The notes beneath the pieces were generated by a model that worked only from the letters and a program-made list of their open reading frames with translations, did not search any database and was not told the origin of the DNA. Shown here piece after piece: positions 8,404-17,429 of a DNA stretch of 64,000 nt (its first letter is position 1; each line of letters opens with the position of its first letter). A program made the position numbers and the translations under genes. Source of the DNA: Candidatus Poribacteria bacterium (lineage in GTDB: Bacteria > Poribacteria > WGA-4E > WGA-3G); assembly GCA_026710795.1 (NCBI GenBank), contig JAPOQK010000001.1, positions 31,079 to 95,078 on the forward strand, in the 5' to 3' direction.

Positions 8404-8426
8404 CGAGGAGAGCGCGGTTCTCCTCG
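8404..8426 (+). terminator. Intrinsic terminator or attenuator between infC and rpmI
   Basis: A perfect 8-bp stem (CGAGGAGA / TCTCCTCG) with a 7-base loop is followed by TTTATTTTG. It lies in the 218-bp gap between infC and rpmI, so it either ends the infC message or acts as an attenuator for the ribosomal-protein genes. Confidence 0.65.
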
Positions 8427-8513
8427 TTTATTTTGTGAGTTTATGCCTATATCTCACCTACATATTACCTTAATAGAAATGATCTGGATAAGCCGTACCA
8501 AAGGAAAATTGTT

Positions 8514-8705
8514 ATGCCGAAAATGAAAACGCATAAAGGCGCGGCAAAGCGTTTTAAATTAACTGCGAAAGGTAAAATACGTCGTAATCGAGCGTATGCG
8601 GGTCACTTGTTTATATCAAAATCTTCAAAACGTAAACGTCGGTTAAGACAACCTACGTTGGTTGACCCAAGTAATGAAAAACGTTTGAAACGTCTAATTT
8701 ATTAG
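8514..8705 (+). CDS. rpmI: 50S ribosomal protein L35
   Basis: 63 residues with the family's basic signature (MPKMKTHKGAAKRFKLTAKG, KSSKRKRRLR) and normal length. It is a structural component of the large ribosomal subunit. The ATG follows AAGGAAAA. It lies nine bases upstream of rplT, in the universally common infC-rpmI-rplT order. The preceding hairpin at 8404-8426 suggests that expression of L35/L20 is set separately from IF-3. Confidence 0.97.
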   Translation: MPKMKTHKGAAKRFKLTAKGKIRRNRAYAGHLFISKSSKRKRRLRQPTLVDPSNEKRLKRLIY

Positions 8706-8714
8706 GAGTTAGAA

Positions 8715-9062
8715 ATGGCACGAGTAAAAACAGGGAGTGTTCGTCGAAAGCGAAGAAAACGTATACTAAAGCATTCCAAAGGGTTTCGTGGTGGACGTAA
8801 TAACCTTAGACGTACCGCGAAGGAAGCGGTTGAAAAAGCTTGGAATCACGCCTACACACATAGGCGTACACGGAAACGGGACTTTAGAAGGCTTTGGATC
8901 ATGCGAATTAACGCTGCCGCAAGGTTACATGGACTGACATATAGTAAATTTATACACGGTTTAAAAAACGCTGGTATTGAATTGGATAGGAAGGTCCTCG
9001 CGGATATAGCGGTCAACGATGCAGCAGGTTTTGGACAGCTTGTCGCCCGCGTAAAAGGATAG
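8715..9062 (+). CDS. rplT: 50S ribosomal protein L20
   Basis: 115 residues, the standard length. Typical L20 words are present ([56 protein letters not shown]). It is an early-assembly 23S rRNA-binding protein and, in several bacteria, the autogenous repressor of its own operon. The start is preceded by TTAGGAG. It is followed by the T-box leader of pheS. Confidence 0.97.
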   Translation: MARVKTGSVRRKRRKRILKHSKGFRGGRNNLRRTAKEAVEKAWNHAYTHRRTRKRDFRRLWIMRINAAARLHGLTYSKFIHGLKNAGIELDRKVLADIAVNDAAGFGQLVARVKG

Positions 9063-9095
9063 GTTAAATACGAATACATTTAAATGTTATACTAT

Positions 9096-9350
9096 TAAAA
9101 GGCAATGAAGGGACAAAGTAGGTAGTTGGGAAACCTCAATTAGAGAGACTGTGCCATCGGCTGAAAGCATGGTTTTGAGAGCAACTGTTGAATTTCATCT
9201 TGGAGCCGAATTATTAAGAAATGAAGCGGACAGATTGTAGAAATAATCTGTCAAGCGGGGTGGTACCGCGGAAGTAGATGCCTGTCGCTTTCGTCCCCAG
9301 AAATGCCTCAAACAAAATATGAGGCAGTGGGACAGCGTGACGGGCATAAT
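9096..9350 (+). ncRNA. T-box leader (tRNA-Phe-sensing riboswitch) of pheST
   Basis: The leader carries the T-box core GGGGTGGTACCGCGG (9257-9271), which pairs with the NCCA end of uncharged tRNA. Upstream are Stem I elements (GAGAGACTGTGCC and the distal GAAAGC segment). A specifier loop GAATTTCATC places UUC (9194-9196), a phenylalanine codon, before the conserved GGAGCCG. After the T-box, a long hairpin can form: GCCTGTC (9280-9286) pairs with GACGGGC near 9343, enclosing the inner stem TGCCTC/GAGGCA. It has no good U-run, so control might be translational or by an atypical terminator. The specifier agrees with the downstream gene, phenylalanyl-tRNA synthetase. Confidence 0.92.
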
Positions 9351-9367
9351 CATTTTAAAAGGCACTT

Positions 9368-10384
9368 ATGAAAGCAGAATTAGAGGCGATTCAAGCTACA
9401 GCACTTGAAGCATTGAAGGATGTGAAAACGACAGATGTGCTTGAATCGCTTAGAATTGAGTATTTTGGACGTAGAGGTAAGTTGACGGATGTCATGAAGG
9501 GAATGGGGCAGCTGTCTAAAGAGGAACGTCCGATAATTGGGAAACTTGCCAATGAGGTGCGTGCTTCACTAACAGAAGCGTTTGAAGCGACCAAAACCGC
9601 ACTGGAAAGCCAACAGCAAGAACAACAACTCCACGCAGAAGCCGTTGATATCACGTTGCCGGGACGAAAACCTGCTTACGGAAAAGCACATCCAGTGATG
9701 CAAACGTTGGAACGGATTGAAGCGATTTTCACGCAAATGGGTTTTCAGGTGGTGACAGGACCGGAGGTAGAAACAGAGCATTACAATTTTGATGCACTCA
9801 ATACACCTTCGGATCATCCTGCACGGGATCTGCATGATACTTTCTATCTCACTGATGGACATCTCTTACGTACCCACACATCGCCGGTTCAGATTCGTGT
9901 TATGGAAAATCAGAAACCCCCAGTGCGTATTATTGTTCCGGGTAAGGCGTATCGTGTGGATTACGATGTTTCGCATACACCGATGTTTCATCAGGTTGAA
10001 GGATTGCTTGTGGATAGACATGTTACCTTTAGTGAATTGAAGGGAGTGTTGGTATCTTTTGCACGTCAGATGTTCGGGGATCAGACACAGATGCGTTTCC
10101 GTCCACATTTTTTTCCGTTTACTGAACCGAGTGCTGAAGCGGATATTTCTTGTACTGTGTGTCGTGGTAAAGGTTGTCGTAGTTGCGGACACACTGGTTG
10201 GATTGAAATCTTGGGAGCAGGTGCAGTTGATCCGGAAGTATTTCGTGCTGTTAATTATAACCCAGAAGAGGTTACTGGTTTTGCCTTCGGTATGGGTGTA
10301 GAACGGATTGCAAACCTGCAGTTTCGTATACCAGATATCCGCACTTTTTATGAGAATGATCTGCGTTTCTTGCAGCAGTTTTAA
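9368..10384 (+). CDS. pheS: Phenylalanyl-tRNA synthetase alpha subunit
   Basis: 338 residues, normal for bacterial PheS. It is the catalytic chain of the alpha2-beta2 enzyme that charges tRNA-Phe. The N-terminal coiled-coil is residues 1-90. The class II core begins at PAYGKAHPVMQTL. Motif 2 includes MFHQVEGLLVD; a Cys-rich SCTVCRGKGCRSCG segment and GWIEILGAG follow; motif 3 is GFAFGMGVERIANL. The ATG start lies after AAAAGG. It lies directly under the T-box leader and 81 bp ahead of pheT. Confidence 0.97.
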   Translation: MKAELEAIQATALEALKDVKTTDVLESLRIEYFGRRGKLTDVMKGMGQLSKEERPIIGKLANEVRASLTEAFEATKTALESQQQEQQLHAEAVDITLPGRKPAYGKAHPVMQTLERIEAIFTQMGFQVVTGPEVETEHYNFDALNTPSDHPARDLHDTFYLTDGHLLRTHTSPVQIRVMENQKPPVRIIVPGKAYRVDYDVSHTPMFHQVEGLLVDRHVTFSELKGVLVSFARQMFGDQTQMRFRPHFFPFTEPSAEADISCTVCRGKGCRSCGHTGWIEILGAGAVDPEVFRAVNYNPEEVTGFAFGMGVERIANLQFRIPDIRTFYENDLRFLQQF

Positions 10385-10465
10385 TAGAATAGAAGGCATA
10401 TTCTGTCGAATGTCATACGCGCATTCAGCATTGATTTGGATGTGCCGTAACGAAGGATTTAGAAA

Positions 10466-12862
10466 TTGAACGTAACACTAAATTGGCTAAAAAACTATAT
10501 AGATTTTGAGTTTTCTGCAGATGAACTCGCTGATAGGTTAACGATGCTGGGTGTTGAAGTTGAATCTGTCAAGCAACTCGGTGTAGCATTAGAAGGCATA
10601 GTTGTTGGCAAAGTGAACTCCATCAGTCCACACCCGAATGCGGATAAACTTGTGCTTTGTCAGGTAGATATTGGTGAACAGGATGCACTTCAGATCGTGT
10701 GTGGTGCACCGAATGTAAGTGAAAGGATGTCTGTCCCTGTTGCTACAATCGGGACAGAATTGTCGAGTGGTATCACGATAAAACAAGCTAAATTACGTGG
10801 TGAGGAATCGTATGGTATGCTCTGTTCAGAAAGGGAATTGGGTATTTCCGAGGATGCCGCAGGACTCATGGAATTATCCTCAGACACATCCGTTGGCACA
10901 CCACTCGCCGAAGCATTGGGATTAGACGATACGGTCTTTGAATTGGAGATAACACCGAACCGTCCGGACTGCCTTAGTCTGATCGGTGTTGCTCGCGAAA
11001 TTCGTGCGGAAACAGGTAACGAGTTGAAACTTCCAGAAGTTAACATCCGAGAAAACGATACCGATATTCGGGAGGTAACGTCTGTAACAATTGATGCACC
11101 CGATCTCTGTCCTCGTTATGCAGCACGTGTAATTCGTGGTGTCAAAATTGGTGAATCTCCTGCGTGGCTAAAACAACGACTTGAATCTGTTGGTATTGGC
11201 GTTATCAATAATATCGTGGACGTTACAAACTTCGTATTGATGGAATATGGTCAACCGTTGCACGCATTTGATTACCATAAACTTGGGGAGAACCGTATCG
11301 TTGTTCGTCGTGCAGCAGAAGGTGAACAGATAACAACCCTTGATGAAGAAGAACGCGAACTCACATCAGATATGTTAGTTATCGCTGATGCGAACAAACC
11401 TGTGGCACTTGCTGGCGTTATGGGTGGTTATGATTCTGAGATTACTGATGAAACGTGTGATGTGCTGCTGGAAAGTGCCAATTTTCAGCCGGCAAGCATC
11501 CGTGCAACTGGCAAAAAGTTGGGTATGCACACGGAAGCGTCATATAGATTTGAACGCGGTGTTGATCCAGAAGCAGTTATTCCTGCACTTAATCGCGCGG
11601 CACAACTTATTGTGGAATTGGCTGGTGGTACTGTCTGTGAAGGAATTATTGATGTTTATCCTGGAAAGAGTGAACCAATCCAGATTCAACTCCGTTCTGA
11701 TCGTGTCAATTTCATATTGGGAACTGCGCTTGAAGCAACCGAGATAGAGCAGATATTATATCGGTTAGGGTTTGGTATGGAAGCATCACAATTGGAAGAT
11801 AGCAGCTATCAGGTCACTGTACCGTCATTCCGTAGTGATATTACACGTGAGATTGACCTGATTGAGGAGGTAGCACGTGTTTACGGTTATGATAACATCC
11901 CTACAACACTGCCAAAGGGTGATATCCCTGTTCCCGTTTCAGATATTTCAGTTGAGGTGCGAAAACATATAAAGCAATTCCTTCTTGGGGCTGGTATGAT
12001 GGAATCAGTGAACTATAGTTTCAGCCACCCGAACTGTTTTGATAAGGTTCGGTTAGCTGCGGATAATCCACTTCGTGATGCTTTGAAATTGCGTAATCCG
12101 TTGAGTCCAGAGATGTCAATCCTTCGTACAACATTGATGCCAAGTTTATTGGATAACGCACAACACAACCATAACCATCAGATCAATAATATAGCCCTTT
12201 TTGAGATGTCCACAGTTTTTGTGAAAGGCGAAGAACCTTGGCGTATTGCTGGTATCCTCGCTGGAGAAATTGGTGGGGGTGTCTACGGTGATCCGTATAA
12301 AAATCCTGATTTCTTTGACATAAAGGGTATTGTAGAAAGGGTGCTTGAGGTATGTTGTCTTACCGATTACGCATTCAAGAAAACCGAAGAACCAACCTTC
12401 CATCCGGGTCGCAATGCTGCGGTGTTGTTGGGGGATAGACGTATCGGTATTCTGGGAGAGGTGCATCCTGAAGTGCTTGAAATTTACGAACTACCGTATA
12501 AGGCATACCTTTTTGAACTTGACCTTGAGGCACTTGCTAACGCAGCTGATTTTTCCAAACGTTTTGAACCAATTCCCATTTATCCGAGTGTGCAGCGCGA
12601 TCTTGCGATTGTAGTAGATAAAGAGATGCAGTCGGATACACCGATAGATATTATCTATTCCACGGGAGGAGAGTTAGTTGATTCGGTGCGGTTGTTTGAC
12701 GTGTATGTTGGGGATCAGGTGTCGGAAGGTAAGAAAAGTCTCGCCTATACAATCACATATCACTCCGCAACTGAAACATTGACAGATAAAGATGTAAATA
12801 ACCTTCATGACAAGGTTGTGAAACGATTAAATCAGGAACTTGGTGCAGAACTGCGGCTATAA
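10466..12862 (+). CDS. pheT: Phenylalanyl-tRNA synthetase beta subunit
   Basis: 798 residues, full length. Domains in order are the N-terminal B1 part, the tRNA-binding OB fold (about 40-150; VGKVNSISPHPNADKL), B3/B4 (about 210-390; IGVINNIVDVTNFVLME), the B5 domain (about 405-475), the catalytic-like core, and a C-terminal FDX-ACB anticodon-binding domain (about 705-798; YPSVQRDLAIVVD). The start is TTG at 10466-10468, eight bases after GAAGGA; no ATG is suitably placed. It is co-transcribed with pheS under tRNA-Phe control. Confidence 0.97.
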   Translation: MNVTLNWLKNYIDFEFSADELADRLTMLGVEVESVKQLGVALEGIVVGKVNSISPHPNADKLVLCQVDIGEQDALQIVCGAPNVSERMSVPVATIGTELSSGITIKQAKLRGEESYGMLCSERELGISEDAAGLMELSSDTSVGTPLAEALGLDDTVFELEITPNRPDCLSLIGVAREIRAETGNELKLPEVNIRENDTDIREVTSVTIDAPDLCPRYAARVIRGVKIGESPAWLKQRLESVGIGVINNIVDVTNFVLMEYGQPLHAFDYHKLGENRIVVRRAAEGEQITTLDEEERELTSDMLVIADANKPVALAGVMGGYDSEITDETCDVLLESANFQPASIRATGKKLGMHTEASYRFERGVDPEAVIPALNRAAQLIVELAGGTVCEGIIDVYPGKSEPIQIQLRSDRVNFILGTALEATEIEQILYRLGFGMEASQLEDSSYQVTVPSFRSDITREIDLIEEVARVYGYDNIPTTLPKGDIPVPVSDISVEVRKHIKQFLLGAGMMESVNYSFSHPNCFDKVRLAADNPLRDALKLRNPLSPEMSILRTTLMPSLLDNAQHNHNHQINNIALFEMSTVFVKGEEPWRIAGILAGEIGGGVYGDPYKNPDFFDIKGIVERVLEVCCLTDYAFKKTEEPTFHPGRNAAVLLGDRRIGILGEVHPEVLEIYELPYKAYLFELDLEALANAADFSKRFEPIPIYPSVQRDLAIVVDKEMQSDTPIDIIYSTGGELVDSVRLFDVYVGDQVSEGKKSLAYTITYHSATETLTDKDVNNLHDKVVKRLNQELGAELRL

Positions 12863-12918
12863 TCTGAAGAAATTAACGTTGTTGGTGGGTATAGTATTGT
12901 TTGGAATAGGATGGGTAA

Positions 12919-13620
12919 ATGCAGGCACACCGTATAAAGAATCTGTTTTCTGCTATTGCGCGGCACTACGACTTTCTTAATTCACTGTTGAGCCTTCGGT
13001 TTGATCGTGTGTGGCGACGAGAAACAGTCAAAGTGAGTGGTGTAACACCTACGAGTAAGGTGCTTGATGTTTGCACAGGTACAGGTGAACTCGCCCTTGC
13101 GTATGCTGATAAACTTGAGACCGGTGTTTCTGTCATCGGTTCGGATTTCTGTTTTGAGATGTTAGTTGTCGGCAAGCAAAAGGTGGAACGACAGAATCGC
13201 ACGCACGCCTTTGTTCCGATTGAGGCGGATACCCTCACGCTCCCGTTTGCAGACAACACTTTTGACATTGTTTCTGTCGGTTTTGGTATCCGAAACGTTT
13301 CTGATCTTGAATTGGGAATCCGTGAGATGACCCGTGTTGCTGTACCCGGTGGAAGAATTGCCATCTTGGAATTCACGCAGCCTGTCAATCCGATTTTTCG
13401 CGGTCTCTACTATTTCTATTTCACGAAGATATTACCTTTCATCGGCAATTGTATATCTCGGAATAAGGATGATGCTTACGGGTATCTTCCTCGTTCTGTG
13501 TTGCAGTTTCCGAATTGTGATGCGTTGAAAGATGTAATGGAGCAGTGTGGACTGACAGATGTGCAGTATTATAGGAAAACTTTGGGTATTGTTGCTATTC
13601 ACGCGGGAAAAAAGATGTAA
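12919..13620 (+). CDS. ubiE: Demethylmenaquinone/ubiquinone methyltransferase (UbiE/MenG)
   Basis: 233 residues. The protein is the SAM-dependent C-methyltransferase of menaquinone or ubiquinone synthesis. It has the SAM-binding motif VLDVCTGTGELAL, the family words YDFLNSLLSLRFDRVWRR near the N-terminus, SVGFGIRNV (motif II) and AILEFTQPVNP. The ATG follows AGGATGGG. It lies 56 bp after pheT and may be read through from it. No other quinone genes are in the window. Confidence 0.92.
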   Translation: MQAHRIKNLFSAIARHYDFLNSLLSLRFDRVWRRETVKVSGVTPTSKVLDVCTGTGELALAYADKLETGVSVIGSDFCFEMLVVGKQKVERQNRTHAFVPIEADTLTLPFADNTFDIVSVGFGIRNVSDLELGIREMTRVAVPGGRIAILEFTQPVNPIFRGLYYFYFTKILPFIGNCISRNKDDAYGYLPRSVLQFPNCDALKDVMEQCGLTDVQYYRKTLGIVAIHAGKKM

Positions 13621-13654
13621 AACGTATAGAAAGTTATCATTATAGGAGGCTACT

Positions 13655-14788
13655 GTGAAGACTTTTTTCAACTATATGATCCTAATGGTTATTGGAATAC
13701 TGACTGTTTGTATGCTCAGTTGTGGAGATCGGGCTGAAGATGACGATGAACTTGTGCGGTTGCTCCGCGCAAATCCAACACCCGGTAGCACGATTGAAGA
13801 AAGTAGTAAGATTACCATTACTTTTGATAGTGAACCGGGAAATGTAGAAGTGAATGTTGGAACTGCTACGACGACTGACAATACGGTTACAATCACAGGA
13901 CCTTTTCCAGAAGGGCAATTTACCTTGAAACTGACATGGGAAGATGGAACTCGAGACATAACTTACACTGTTGGAGGTGACGATCCATCGATCACTAAAC
14001 CAGACCCAGACCCAGAACCTGATCCTATTGCTCCTGAAGGAATGGTACTCATTCCTGAAGGGGAATTTGTGATGGGAAGTGAAAAAGCGAATGCTGATAA
14101 CGATGAACAACCAGAACATACGGTTTTTATTGATGCTTTTTTTATTGACGAAAACGAAGTAACCAACACACAATTTAAGGAATTTATCCTCGCTAATCCA
14201 CAGTGGCAGAAGAACCAAATTGATGAGAGATTTACAGATGAAAATTACTTAAACGATTGGGATCGGAACAATTTTCCTCATGGAGAAGATGATCATCCTG
14301 TACGATACGTCAGCTGGTATGCAGCGATGGCATACGCGCAATGGGTAGATAAGCGACTTCCTACAGAAGCGGAGTGGGAGAAAGCCGCGCGGGGTGGATT
14401 AAATAGGAAAGATTATCCGTGGGGTGAGCTTATTAGCGAGAGAAAAGCTAACTATGGTAAACTCATTAGTCATACAACGCCTGTTGGCGAATATCCTCCG
14501 AACGACTACGGTGTATATGACACGTCAGGGAATGTTTGGGAGTGGTGTCTTGACGCTTACCAGAGTGACTTCTATGCGAACTCACCACGTGAAAACCCTG
14601 TCGCTGGTGCTGATAGCATAGAGGAAATCGTAAATGATTATGAGAACGTTGCTACTGACCGTGTATTGCGTGGTAGTGGGTGGAACGGTAACCCTGAATG
14701 GTTACGTTCTGCGAATCGTTATGGGGACAGTCCTACCTATGCGGGAATTGGTGCTCTTGGATTCCGATGTGCGCAGAATATTGAATAG
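13655..14788 (+). CDS. Lipoprotein with Ig-like segment and FGE-sulfatase (SUMF1-fold) domain
   Basis: 377 residues from a GTG start preceded by AGGAGG. It has a lipobox, CMLSCG, with Cys near residue 23. An Ig-like segment (about 40-110; PTPGSTIEESSKITITF) and an acidic/proline linker PDPDPEPDP follow. The formylglycine-generating-enzyme fold occupies about 125-377 (GMVLIPEGEFVMGS, NEVTNTQFKEF, VSWYAAMAYAQWVDKRLPTE, GNVWEWCLD, LGFRCAQ). The late segment (GSGWNGNPEWLRSANRYGD) lacks the paired cysteines of true FGE, so it is probably not a sulfatase activator. It is more likely a non-catalytic or different enzyme of the superfamily, exported and lipid-anchored. Confidence 0.88.
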   Translation: MKTFFNYMILMVIGILTVCMLSCGDRAEDDDELVRLLRANPTPGSTIEESSKITITFDSEPGNVEVNVGTATTTDNTVTITGPFPEGQFTLKLTWEDGTRDITYTVGGDDPSITKPDPDPEPDPIAPEGMVLIPEGEFVMGSEKANADNDEQPEHTVFIDAFFIDENEVTNTQFKEFILANPQWQKNQIDERFTDENYLNDWDRNNFPHGEDDHPVRYVSWYAAMAYAQWVDKRLPTEAEWEKAARGGLNRKDYPWGELISERKANYGKLISHTTPVGEYPPNDYGVYDTSGNVWEWCLDAYQSDFYANSPRENPVAGADSIEEIVNDYENVATDRVLRGSGWNGNPEWLRSANRYGDSPTYAGIGALGFRCAQNIE

Positions 14789-14797
14789 TTGATGTTA

Positions 14798-15742
14798 TTA
14801 TTTATTGACATTCAAACGTTCAACATGTGCTACAACAGATTCGGAGATGCCCTCCAAACTATAACCACCTTCCAATGCTGAAACGACGTTACCTGATGCA
14901 GTGTCTTCTGCAATGGCAAGAACTAAATCTGTTAACATGGCAAACCCTTCTGCAGTGATGTTAGTGTTAGAGAGTGGGTCAAGGTAATGTGCATCAAATC
15001 CAGCGGATATCAGGATAAACTCAGGTGAAAAGTCTTGTAATGCTGAACGGAGAACATCCTCAAAGACTGTCCTGTACTCATCATCGCCACTTCCTGGTGA
15101 CATCGGCACATTAAGCGTTGTGCCTTTTGCATTTCCACTACCTTGTTCATACTTTGAACCGGTACCAGGATAAAGCGGAGACTGATGGATAGAGAAGAAA
15201 AAAACTGTTTCGTCTTCGTAGAAAATATCTTGTGTACCGTTGCCGTGATGCACATCCCAATCCACGATTGCAACCTTGCCTACACCGTGCTCCCGTTGGA
15301 GATAACGTGCTGTAACGGCTATGTTGTTGAACAAGCAAAACCCCATGCTCTGTCCTAGAGTGGCGTGGTGTCCTGGTGGACGCACCATAGCAAAGGCGTT
15401 TTTCACTTGGTCTGTTGCGACTGCCTCTGCTGCACATAATACCCCTCCAGTTGAAAGCAAGGCAATATCGTAAGATTCATGTCCAACAGGTGTGTCGTAT
15501 GCCATTGGTATTTCTGCTTCACAGGATTGTCGTATGTGTTCGCTATAACCGGAGTTATGTGCATAAGCGATCTGATCAACGGTCGCGGGTGTTGGGTCAA
15601 TGTGGTGCAATTGTTCCCAAACATCGCTTTGTTGGAGTGCTGCGAGGCTGGCTCTGAGTCGGTCTGGACGTTCGGGGTGTCCTGGACCTGTGTCGTGGTT
15701 TAGGTAGTCTGGGTGGTAGATGAATGCAGTTTTTTGTGGCAT
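14798..15742 (-). CDS. Histone-deacetylase-family (AcuC/acetylpolyamine amidohydrolase-like) hydrolase
   Basis: 314 residues, a full single HDAC domain. Signature segments are HPERPDRL, the charge-relay VRPPGHHA, GFCLFNNIAV, the zinc site in VDWDVHHGNGTQ, and the second metal aspartate in SAGFDAH. Family members remove acetyl groups from lysines, acetylpolyamines or small molecules in the cytoplasm; the substrate cannot be read here. The gene starts 9 bases after the stop of a hicB-like gene with no strong binding site of its own, which suggests translational coupling. Confidence 0.92.
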   Translation of the reverse strand: MPQKTAFIYHPDYLNHDTGPGHPERPDRLRASLAALQQSDVWEQLHHIDPTPATVDQIAYAHNSGYSEHIRQSCEAEIPMAYDTPVGHESYDIALLSTGGVLCAAEAVATDQVKNAFAMVRPPGHHATLGQSMGFCLFNNIAVTARYLQREHGVGKVAIVDWDVHHGNGTQDIFYEDETVFFFSIHQSPLYPGTGSKYEQGSGNAKGTTLNVPMSPGSGDDEYRTVFEDVLRSALQDFSPEFILISAGFDAHYLDPLSNTNITAEGFAMLTDLVLAIAEDTASGNVVSALEGGYSLEGISESVVAHVERLNVNK

Positions 15743-15751
15743 ATTAGAACT

Positions 15752-15982
15752 CTAATAAAGTTCAGGAGAATGCTCAGATGAGTATGGTAGAGGAATCTCA
15801 TCATCGTGATGTTTGGAGGTTTCTATCCAGCAGATAAGTGTGTCCCTTCCGTTCTCAATCGCTTCATCAATAGTCTCTCCGTCAGAAATACATCCTGGTA
15901 AGTCAGGAAATTCAATTAGATAACCTCCACCTTCTACATCTGATAAAATGCTTATACAGAATGTATACGCAAATTTATTCAT
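15752..15982 (-). CDS. HicB-like (UPF0150) antitoxin-type protein, no HicA beside it
   Basis: 76 residues with the HicB N-terminal RNase-H-like fold (GGGYLIEFPDLPGCISDGET, EAIENGRDTLICWIE). The C-terminal DNA-binding helix-turn-helix or ribbon seen in full HicB proteins is absent; the tail is short and acidic (SEHSPELY). HicB normally neutralises the RNase HicA. No HicA-like double-stranded-RNA-binding ORF is found in the 200 bp upstream, and the downstream neighbour is the HDAC-like gene. It is therefore an orphan. The ATG follows AGGAG. Confidence 0.8.
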   Translation of the reverse strand: MNKFAYTFCISILSDVEGGGYLIEFPDLPGCISDGETIDEAIENGRDTLICWIETSKHHDDEIPLPYSSEHSPELY

Positions 15983-16069
15983 GATTTTCTCCTAACTAAT
16001 ATCTATTCTAATAATTATTGTTCCATTACTGGATTCAACCATTATTGTTGATTGGAAATTCATCTTCTG

Positions 16070-16091
16070 TAGGAGCGACCTCCTAGTCGCG
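16070..16091. repeat. REP-like hairpin, GCGACC family, copy 1
   Basis: TAGGAGCGACC-TCCTA-GTCGCGG forms a short stem (GCGAC/GTCGC). The same core with different loops appears at 54788-54813 and 58451-58466, always between genes. Confidence 0.55.
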
Positions 16092-16183
16092 GAATGTTAT
16101 AATATATCATTCTTACAAACGGATTTTCTTGTTTTATCATATCAGATGTGATCTACATTGTCAAATAAGAGAATTGTGGTTTA

Positions 16184-17284
16184 TTAACCCCGCGTACGCC
16201 TAACCCGAGCAGGTGTATCATCACCATGAATCTCAGACGAAAGGATACGCAGACTGCGATCTTCTATCGGCAGTTTCACTTTTACACCACCACGTCGATG
16301 CGACTCACGCAGAGCAATTGCGACCTCAAGTGCTTCACGTCCATCTTCCTCGGAACATTTTGGTGAACCCCCGTTTTCAATAGCATTGATGATGTCGTCA
16401 ACAATAGTCAATCCCATCCCTTGCATCCGATTAGGGTATGGAAACGGACATGTTGCAGGCACACCACGTCCACGTCGACCACCGGGTAGGACACGAATCA
16501 ACTCAAACTTTTCTGCATTGTTGATGGAACGGATACGTCCACCTGAACCGATGACATCCACCTCCCACGGTGCTGCACCACACGACGTGCTTCGGAGATA
16601 TGCCCTAACTCCGTTATCAAATACGAGATAGCCGTTTCCCATTAGATCGTTTTCACCTGCAGCAGCCTCGTCAGACTGCATCTCACCGAAAACCCACTCT
16701 ACATTGCCTCCTGCCATATAACGTAGAATGTCAATAGCATGGCTGCCGTTATGTGAAAGACCACACTGTGCATACACGGTTACCTGAAGCACATTGCCAA
16801 TCTCACCTTCGTCAATGAGTTTTCGCGCCTCACTAAAGAATGGATTCCAACGACGCGCGCAATTAACTGCCATGACGACACCGTTTTCTTGGCAGACATC
16901 AACCATTACATCCGCTTCCTCAAGACTGAGCGAGATCGGTTTCTCTGCCCAAATTCCTTTTACACCAGCACGTGCCACATCCTGAACGATAGTTGACCGC
17001 ACCCGTGCAGTTGTGCAAATGCTGACAAGATCAAGGTTTTCCTGTTCTAACATTTCACGATAATCGCTATAGATATGTTCTGAACTTAGCCCCCACCGTT
17101 CACCGAAGATTGAGGCTTGTTCGGCATGTAAGTCAGCACCCGCAACCAATTCTACTTTCGGTGATGCTGCATAACTTGGTGCATGACAGTAGGGAAGAAA
17201 AAGTGATCCTCCCTGTGTGATTTCGTCATCAAAAGTGCTTCCCATCCGTCCTAAACCGATTACACCTGCTCGATAAATTGACAT
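16184..17284 (-). CDS. Gfo/Idh/MocA-family oxidoreductase
   Basis: 366 residues. The N-terminal Rossmann fold has GVIGLGRMGST (the usual GxGxxG), and the family lysine lies in AEKPISL near residue 115, the NAD-dependent catalytic position. The C-terminal alpha/beta domain follows, with the partner histidine region ARRWNPFF and SHNGSHAIDI. Such enzymes oxidise or reduce sugars, inositols or related alcohols; the substrate is not evident. The ATG is placed six bases after GGAGGAA. It is transcribed alone, with repeats and spacers on both sides. Confidence 0.9.
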   Translation of the reverse strand: MSIYRAGVIGLGRMGSTFDDEITQGGSLFLPYCHAPSYAASPKVELVAGADLHAEQASIFGERWGLSSEHIYSDYREMLEQENLDLVSICTTARVRSTIVQDVARAGVKGIWAEKPISLSLEEADVMVDVCQENGVVMAVNCARRWNPFFSEARKLIDEGEIGNVLQVTVYAQCGLSHNGSHAIDILRYMAGGNVEWVFGEMQSDEAAAGENDLMGNGYLVFDNGVRAYLRSTSCGAAPWEVDVIGSGGRIRSINNAEKFELIRVLPGGRRGRGVPATCPFPYPNRMQGMGLTIVDDIINAIENGGSPKCSEEDGREALEVAIALRESHRRGGVKVKLPIEDRSLRILSSEIHGDDTPARVRRTRG

Positions 17285-17429
17285 CTTTATTCCTCCAAGA
17301 AAATGTGTCAGGTAAATGTGAAGGCTTAAGGTGTTAAACCCTTCCTTTGCACAGTTCTACCAGAAAATTACGTCTCAACGATTTTATAGGTAATGCTGAT
17401 GAGGACCGGCTTTGTACTTAACATGATTC

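Noticed and set aside
9063..9095. tRNA gene between rplT and pheS
   Set aside because: No cloverleaf; the structure in this gap is the T-box leader.
13655..14788. True formylglycine-generating enzyme serving the sulfatase
   Set aside because: The Cys pair of FGE is not seen, and the sulfatase has a radical-SAM maturase as neighbour.
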